DNA of 10,989 nt from JADKCL01 sp046050405 (GTDB lineage Bacteria > Bacteroidota > Bacteroidia > J057 > JADKCL01), in NCBI GenBank assembly GCA_046050405.1, contig JBJOPY010000024.1, positions 1 through 10,989 on the forward strand, given 5' to 3'. Below, one piece after another: positions 7,079-10,989 of the stretch. How positions within the stretch are numbered: the stretch's first letter is position 1; every line of letters starts with the position of its first letter. A program made the translations under genes and the position numbers. Under the pieces are notes generated by a model. The model was not told where the DNA came from. It worked only from the letters and a program-made list of their open reading frames with translations, and made no database searches.

Positions 7079-7109
7079 TAAATATACATCCTCAGCAGCC
7101 ATCTGTAAA
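7079..7109 (-). promoter_or_regulatory. Probable promoter of the lipoprotein/OmpP1 cluster
   Basis: On the minus strand TATATTTA (7079-7086) matches TAnnTTTG at 7/8, with TTTA (7106-7109) 19 bases upstream in place of TTTG. The predicted start near 7072 gives a leader of about 75 bases before the ATG at 6995. The -7 element is part of an AT-rich inverted repeat, TATTTA (7066-7071) and TAAATA (7079-7084), which could also be an operator. Confidence 0.38.
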
Positions 7110-7144
7110 AATAAGCAAAAATTATTCCATCCCGAATCCGCATC

Positions 7145-8623
7145 ATGTCGCACAAGCTTCCTACACGAGCAGAGGACTATTCCCAATGGTACATTGAGAT
7201 CGTCAAGCGTGCTGAACTGGCACAGAATTCACCCACCAGGGGTTGCATGATCATCCGACCCTATGGGTACAGCATCTGGGAGAGGATGCAGGCTCAGCTG
7301 GATGGGATGTTCAAGGAGACGGGACACGTGAATGCCTATTTCCCATTGCTGATCCCGAAGTCATTCCTCAGCCGCGAGGCCGCCCATGTGGAGGGTTTCG
7401 CCATGGAATGCGCTGTGGTGACGCACCATCGTCTGCGCAGGAATGCGGAAGGAACGGGCGTGGAGGTCGATCCTGAGGCGAGGCTGGAGGAGGAGTATGT
7501 CATTCGCCCCACCTCGGAGACGATCATTTGGGATACTTACAAGGATTGGATACAGTCGTACCGCGACCTTCCTCTGCTGATCAACCAGTGGGCCAATGTC
7601 ATGCGCTGGGAAATGAAGCCCCGGCTCTTCCTGCGCACCGCCGAGTTTCTCTGGCAGGAGGGGCACACCGCCCATGCGACTGCGGAGGAGGCCGTGGAGG
7701 AAACCATGCGGATGCTGGAAGTCTATGTCCGCTTTGCGGAGGAATTCCTTGCAATCCCTGTGATTCGCGGCCTTAAGCCTGCCCACGAGAAGTTTCCCGG
7801 CGCGGAAGACACCTATTGCATCGAAGCCATGATGCAGGACGGCAAGGCACTTCAGGCAGGAACGAGCCATTTCCTCGGGCAGAATTTCGCGAAGGCATTT
7901 GACGTGACCTTCCTGGACCTGAAGAATGACCGCCACCATGTGTGGGCGACCTCCTGGGGGGTGTCCACCCGTCTCGTCGGTGCATTGATCATGGCGCACA
8001 GCGACGACGATGGCCTGGTGTTGCCTCCGACTGTGGCACCTTATCAGGTGGTGATCGTTCCCCTCGCCAACAAGCCCGAGGAGAAGGAGGTCGTCGGCAA
8101 TGCAGTCCGCAACCTGGAGGCCCATCTGAAAGACCACGGCATCCGTGTCAAGGTGGATGATGACGAGAGCAAGCGTCCCGGCTGGAAATTTGCCGAATGG
8201 GAACTCAAAGGGGTGCCTGTCAGGATCGTAATCGGTGCCCGGGACCTTCAAGGCAGGGTGCTCGAGGTGGCCCGCCGCGACACGAAGACAAAGGAGGTCG
8301 TCCCGATAGAGGGATCGCTCACCTATCTTCAGAACTTGCTCTCGGACATTCAGAAGAGCCTCTTCGATCGTGCCCGGGCGCATCGCGAAGCGAACCTGCA
8401 CCGTGTGGATGATTATGCACGGCTGAAGGAGATCATCGACAGCCCGAATGGCGGGTTCGTCTATGCGCACTGGGACGGAACCCGCGAGACGGCGGAGGCA
8501 ATCAAGGAGGAAACCAAGGCGACGATTCGCTGCATCCCCCTGGATGGTGAGAAAGAGGAAGGCAAGTGCATCTATTCAGGCAAGCCTTCGTCGCAGCGGG
8601 TGATTTTCGCGAAGGCCTATTGA
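7145..8623 (+). CDS. proS: Proline-tRNA ligase, archaeal/eukaryotic-like type
   Basis: This class II synthetase charges tRNA-Pro with proline in the cytosol. The 492 residues match the ProS type without the large editing insertion found in E. coli ProS. Motif 1 lies in the N-terminal part, including RGCMIIRPYGYSIWERMQ (32-49). RPTSET (121-126) binds substrate. Motif 2 includes RWEMKPRLFLRT (154-165) and FLWQEGHTAH (168-177). AGTSHFLGQNF (238-248) lines the proline pocket. Motif 3 covers WGVSTRLVGALIMAHSDDDG (271-290). The anticodon-binding domain starts at APYQVVIVPL (298-307). The C-terminal domain ends in FAKAY with the conserved terminal Tyr. Of the four Cys that bind zinc in the archaeal form, only the one in GKCIYSG seems kept (the pair reads CIYS); WDG and RET replace the first two. 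Its ATG at 7145 has no Shine-Dalgarno sequence. It is divergent from the lipoprotein cluster and probably transcribed alone. Confidence 0.97.
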   Translation: MSHKLPTRAEDYSQWYIEIVKRAELAQNSPTRGCMIIRPYGYSIWERMQAQLDGMFKETGHVNAYFPLLIPKSFLSREAAHVEGFAMECAVVTHHRLRRNAEGTGVEVDPEARLEEEYVIRPTSETIIWDTYKDWIQSYRDLPLLINQWANVMRWEMKPRLFLRTAEFLWQEGHTAHATAEEAVEETMRMLEVYVRFAEEFLAIPVIRGLKPAHEKFPGAEDTYCIEAMMQDGKALQAGTSHFLGQNFAKAFDVTFLDLKNDRHHVWATSWGVSTRLVGALIMAHSDDDGLVLPPTVAPYQVVIVPLANKPEEKEVVGNAVRNLEAHLKDHGIRVKVDDDESKRPGWKFAEWELKGVPVRIVIGARDLQGRVLEVARRDTKTKEVVPIEGSLTYLQNLLSDIQKSLFDRARAHREANLHRVDDYARLKEIIDSPNGGFVYAHWDGTRETAEAIKEETKATIRCIPLDGEKEEGKCIYSGKPSSQRVIFAKAY

Positions 8624-9104
8624 TCCAAGGATGCAAAGCGTTGCGGGTTCCGGGTTCACACCAATGCCCGGCACCTGTATGGTTCTGAGAGCATCTCCCC
8701 GAAGCAGATGCGCGCTACTTCCCTGTCCATCGGCTGGCCATCCGAAGCGGGCTTGGCAAAGGAAGCCAGAACGCGTACGAGATGGGCTGCGGGGTGGAAA
8801 CCCCAGAGCTGGGCGTTATGGTGAGCCCTCGCCATGATGACGTGTGCCACCGCTCCAAGAGAATTTCCACCCTGCCACTTGTCGGGGTTTACTGGAACCC
8901 GGAGTCCTGCCGCCCATGGCCGGAAAGCCCAGCCCAACCGCCCTGCCCTAGGATGGCGTCTGCTCGGGAGCTGTCGGGGGCCGAGGATCCCGATTTTGAG
9001 GAGGGTCTGGTCCTTGTATTCAATTCAATTGCTTGAGAGGCAGGGCATCTGCCGTTGTATTTCTGCCCCCAAACATACCCGAATCCTGAATCTCCCATTT
9101 CCCC
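8624..9104. other. Long GC-rich gap with no convincing gene
   Basis: This stretch separates proS from the ABC-F promoter. It holds several overlapping open frames on both strands: 8631-8837, 8782-9036 and 8834-9151 on plus, and a 93-codon frame starting with TTG (8656-8937) on minus. None has a promoter, a ribosome site or a recognisable domain, so I treat the region as non-coding or as a decayed gene. Possible RNA structures are a 5-bp stem at 8650-8671, a two-part stem at 8785-8810 (GGCT/AGCT and GGGG/CCCC around a TGGAAA loop), and an 8-base near-palindrome at 8818-8835. I could not match it to tmRNA, 6S, SRP or RNase P RNA. The last 100 bases become AT-richer and lead into the promoter. 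Confidence 0.5.
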
Positions 9105-9112
9105 TACCTTTG
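9105..9112 (+). promoter_or_regulatory. Bacteroidota -7 promoter element of the ABC-F gene
   Basis: TACCTTTG is an exact match to TAnnTTTG. The ATG follows 25 bases after it, giving a leader of about 19 bases that contains an A-rich stretch (AATAAAAGA) but no Shine-Dalgarno sequence. No good -33 TTTG is visible; CCTG at 9085-9088 is the nearest candidate. Confidence 0.55.
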
Positions 9113-9137
9113 CCCCCCGATTCAATAAAAGACGCTT

Positions 9138-10775
9138 ATGATCTCCATTGACGGCCTCGCCGTAGAATTTTCCGGCCATGCGCTCTTCAGCGATGTCTCC
9201 TTCGCCATCAATCCCGGCGACAAGATCGCACTGATGGGCAAGAATGGCGCAGGCAAGTCCACCCTCATGAAGATCATCGCGGGGGTAAACAAGCCGACAA
9301 GGGGTTCCGTGCGGGCACCCAAAGGCTCTGTGATCGCCTACTTGCCGCAGCACCTGCTCACGGAAGACACTTGCACGGTGTTCGAGGAGACCTCCAAGGC
9401 ATTTTCGCAGGTCATCGGGATGAAGTCCGAGATGGATCGCCTGAACCGCGAGCTTGAAACACGCACCGATTATGATTCCGAGGAATACATGGCCATCATC
9501 GAGAAGGTCACCGACCTCGGCGAGAAGTTTTACACCATCGAGGACAGCAGCTTCGATGCGGAGGTGGAGATGGCCCTGAAGGGGCTGGGCTTCCGCAGGG
9601 AGGATTTCAATCGTCTGACCGCGGAGTTCAGTGGCGGGTGGCGGATGCGCATTGAGCTGGCCAAGATATTGCTCCAGAAGCCGGACCTGATCCTGATGGA
9701 TGAGCCGACGAACCACTGCGACATCGAGTCCGTGATGTGGCTGGAGGATTTCCTCGTGAACAAGTCCAATGCCGTGATGGTGATTTCCCACGATCGCGCC
9801 TTCATCGACCGCATCACCAACCGCACGATCGAGGTGACGATGGGCAAGATCTATGACTACAAGGCCAACTACTCGCATTACCTCCAGCTGCGGGAGGAGC
9901 GGAGGTCCCACCAGCTCAAGGCTTGGAAGGAACAGCAGAAGTTCATCGCGGAAACCACGGAATTCATCGAGCGGTTTCGCGGCACCTATTCGAAGACCCA
10001 TCAGGTGAACTCCCGCGAGCGGATGCTGGAGAAGCTGGAGCCCATCGAGATCGACGAGATCGACACGTCGGCACTCAAGCTGCGGTTCCCGCCCGCCCAG
10101 CGTTCAGGCGATACCCCCGTGACCGTGAAGGACTTGACGAAGTGCTATGGCGACCATGTGGTGTTCCAGAATGCAAACATGGCCATCGGCAGGGGAGAAA
10201 AGGTCTCCTTCGTGGGGCGGAATGGCGAGGGCAAATCGACGATGATCAAGGCCATCATGGGCGAAATCGACTTCGAAGGCACCTGCGAACTGGGGCACAA
10301 TGCCAAGGTGGGCTATTTCGCGCAAAATGGGGCGGCACTGCTCGATCCTGACCTGACGGTATTCCAGACCGTGGACCAGATCGCCAGAGGGGAAATCCGC
10401 ACCCAGATCAAAAACATCCTCGGGCGGTTCATGTTCAGCGGCGATGACATCGAGAAGAAAGTCGGCCTCCTGTCCGGCGGCGAGAGGACCCGCCTCGCGA
10501 TGGTGAAGCTGCTCTTGGAACCTGTAAACGTACTGATCCTGGACGAACCCACCAATCACCTCGACCTGAAGTCCAAGGACGTGCTGAAAGAGGCCCTCCT
10601 GGATTTTGACGGGACGCTGATCCTCGTCTCTCACGACCGGGACTTCCTGCAAGGCCTGTCGCAGAAGGTCTTCGAGTTCAAGGACAAGCGTGTGATCGAG
10701 CATTTTGAGACCATCGACGAGTTTCTGTCCCGGAATCGGATCGAGCACTTGAAAGAGATGGATTTGAAGCGCTGA
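9138..10775 (+). CDS. ABC-F family ATPase, ribosome-associated translation factor
   Basis: ABC-F proteins have two ATPase domains on one chain and no membrane part. They bind the ribosomal E site and relieve stalled or antibiotic-bound ribosomes. The 545 residues show NBD1 with Walker A GKNGAGKST (34-42), Q-loop Gln71, an inserted helical arm (about 85-150), signature FSGGW (164-168), Walker B LILMDEP (184-190, Glu189) and switch His218. The P-site linker (about 235-320) is charged and helical. NBD2 has Walker A GRNGEGKST (360-368), signature LSGGER (445-450), Walker B LILDEP with Glu470, and His499. The NBD1 D-loop region reads DEPTNHCDIES where Leu is usual instead of Cys. FSGGWRMR recalls YheS-type members, but I do not assign a subfamily. 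There are no antibiotic-resistance-type hallmarks I can point to, so a housekeeping role is more likely. It is apparently monocistronic, with its own promoter. Confidence 0.95.
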   Translation: MISIDGLAVEFSGHALFSDVSFAINPGDKIALMGKNGAGKSTLMKIIAGVNKPTRGSVRAPKGSVIAYLPQHLLTEDTCTVFEETSKAFSQVIGMKSEMDRLNRELETRTDYDSEEYMAIIEKVTDLGEKFYTIEDSSFDAEVEMALKGLGFRREDFNRLTAEFSGGWRMRIELAKILLQKPDLILMDEPTNHCDIESVMWLEDFLVNKSNAVMVISHDRAFIDRITNRTIEVTMGKIYDYKANYSHYLQLREERRSHQLKAWKEQQKFIAETTEFIERFRGTYSKTHQVNSRERMLEKLEPIEIDEIDTSALKLRFPPAQRSGDTPVTVKDLTKCYGDHVVFQNANMAIGRGEKVSFVGRNGEGKSTMIKAIMGEIDFEGTCELGHNAKVGYFAQNGAALLDPDLTVFQTVDQIARGEIRTQIKNILGRFMFSGDDIEKKVGLLSGGERTRLAMVKLLLEPVNVLILDEPTNHLDLKSKDVLKEALLDFDGTLILVSHDRDFLQGLSQKVFEFKDKRVIEHFETIDEFLSRNRIEHLKEMDLKR

Positions 10776-10989
10776 GGGTGGGAGTTTTTCGACCGGGCCG
10801 GGTCAATGAACCTCCAGCATCTGGGAAGTGCAGGACCTATTGGATGTGTTGGGGAGGAGAGGGCAAGGCAAGGATGAAGGATCTGTCCCACATCGGGGAA
10901 GTGCGGCATCCGCTCTGCCTTCCTGCAAATTGCAGGCGCGTACGTGAGAGGAGATGAAATCTTGAGTGGAGGGAAATCCTGCCTTGCAC
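10776..10989. other. Unassigned sequence at the right edge
   Basis: No open frame here is convincing; a 27-codon frame from 10874 ends at a TGA within the window. Two short imperfect direct repeats (10818-10834 and 10891-10907, 14 of 17 bases alike) and a 15-base palindrome (10922-10936) are present. A T-run just after the ABC-F stop is followed by a weak GACC/GGTC stem at about 10790-10803, which is not a standard terminator. Confidence 0.4.
10922..10936. repeat. 15-base palindrome CCTGCAA-A-TTGCAGG
   Basis: The two seven-base arms are perfectly complementary around one central base. It could be a dimeric regulator site for a gene beyond the window, or a small RNA hairpin. Nothing next to it decides between these. 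Confidence 0.5.

Noticed and set aside
7361..8470. 369-codon minus-strand open frame
   Set aside because: Antisense shadow of proS caused by GC-rich codons; proS motifs are unmistakable.
8677..8692. GTATGGTTCTGAGAG resembles the 3' half of a group II intron domain V
   Set aside because: The matching 5' half (GAGC-type strand and GAAA loop) is absent upstream and no reverse transcriptase frame is present.
8889..10001. 370-codon minus-strand open frame
   Set aside because: Mostly antisense to the ABC-F gene, whose Walker and signature motifs are clear.

Overview
The window reads as a stretch of a Bacteroidota chromosome. Four things point there. Several starts are preceded by the phylum's -7 promoter element TAnnTTTG, with exact or 7/8 matches at five places. 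Most starts lack a Shine-Dalgarno sequence. There is an OmpP1/FadL-type outer-membrane protein paired with a DDVYY-type lipoprotein. The proline-tRNA ligase is of the archaeal/eukaryotic-like type whose C-terminal cysteine site is degraded. Coding GC looks moderately high for the phylum; order or genus cannot be resolved from this piece.

Layout, left to right. (1) The first 47 bases appear to hold the start of a gene running leftward out of the window, with its own promoter. (2) A gap of about 430 bases ends in the promoter of a rightward three-gene operon: gcvT (glycine cleavage T-protein), comB (2-phosphosulfolactate phosphatase family) and an RlmI-like 23S rRNA m5C methyltransferase, tightly packed or nearly overlapping. 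(3) A 240-base convergent gap follows. (4) A leftward cluster, transcribed 6995 to 3892, carries a Tyr/Gly/Asn-rich lipoprotein, an OmpP1/FadL-family beta-barrel and a small basic helical protein with an unusually good ribosome binding site. (5) proS is divergent from that cluster and shares a 149-base intergenic region with it. (6) A GC-rich gap of 514 bases has no convincing gene. (7) An ABC-F translation factor with an exact TAnnTTTG promoter. (8) About 210 bases of unassigned sequence at the right edge.

Most genes are core housekeeping genes: one-carbon/glycine metabolism, rRNA modification, tRNA charging and ribosome rescue. The least explained parts are the lipoprotein/OmpP1 pair with its low-complexity and tandem-repeat sequence, the small 84-residue protein behind it, the comB gene inside a gcvT operon, and the long GC-rich gap before the ABC-F gene. 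I see no mobile element, CRISPR array, tRNA, rRNA or obvious defence system, and nothing that clearly qualifies as a new multi-gene system.
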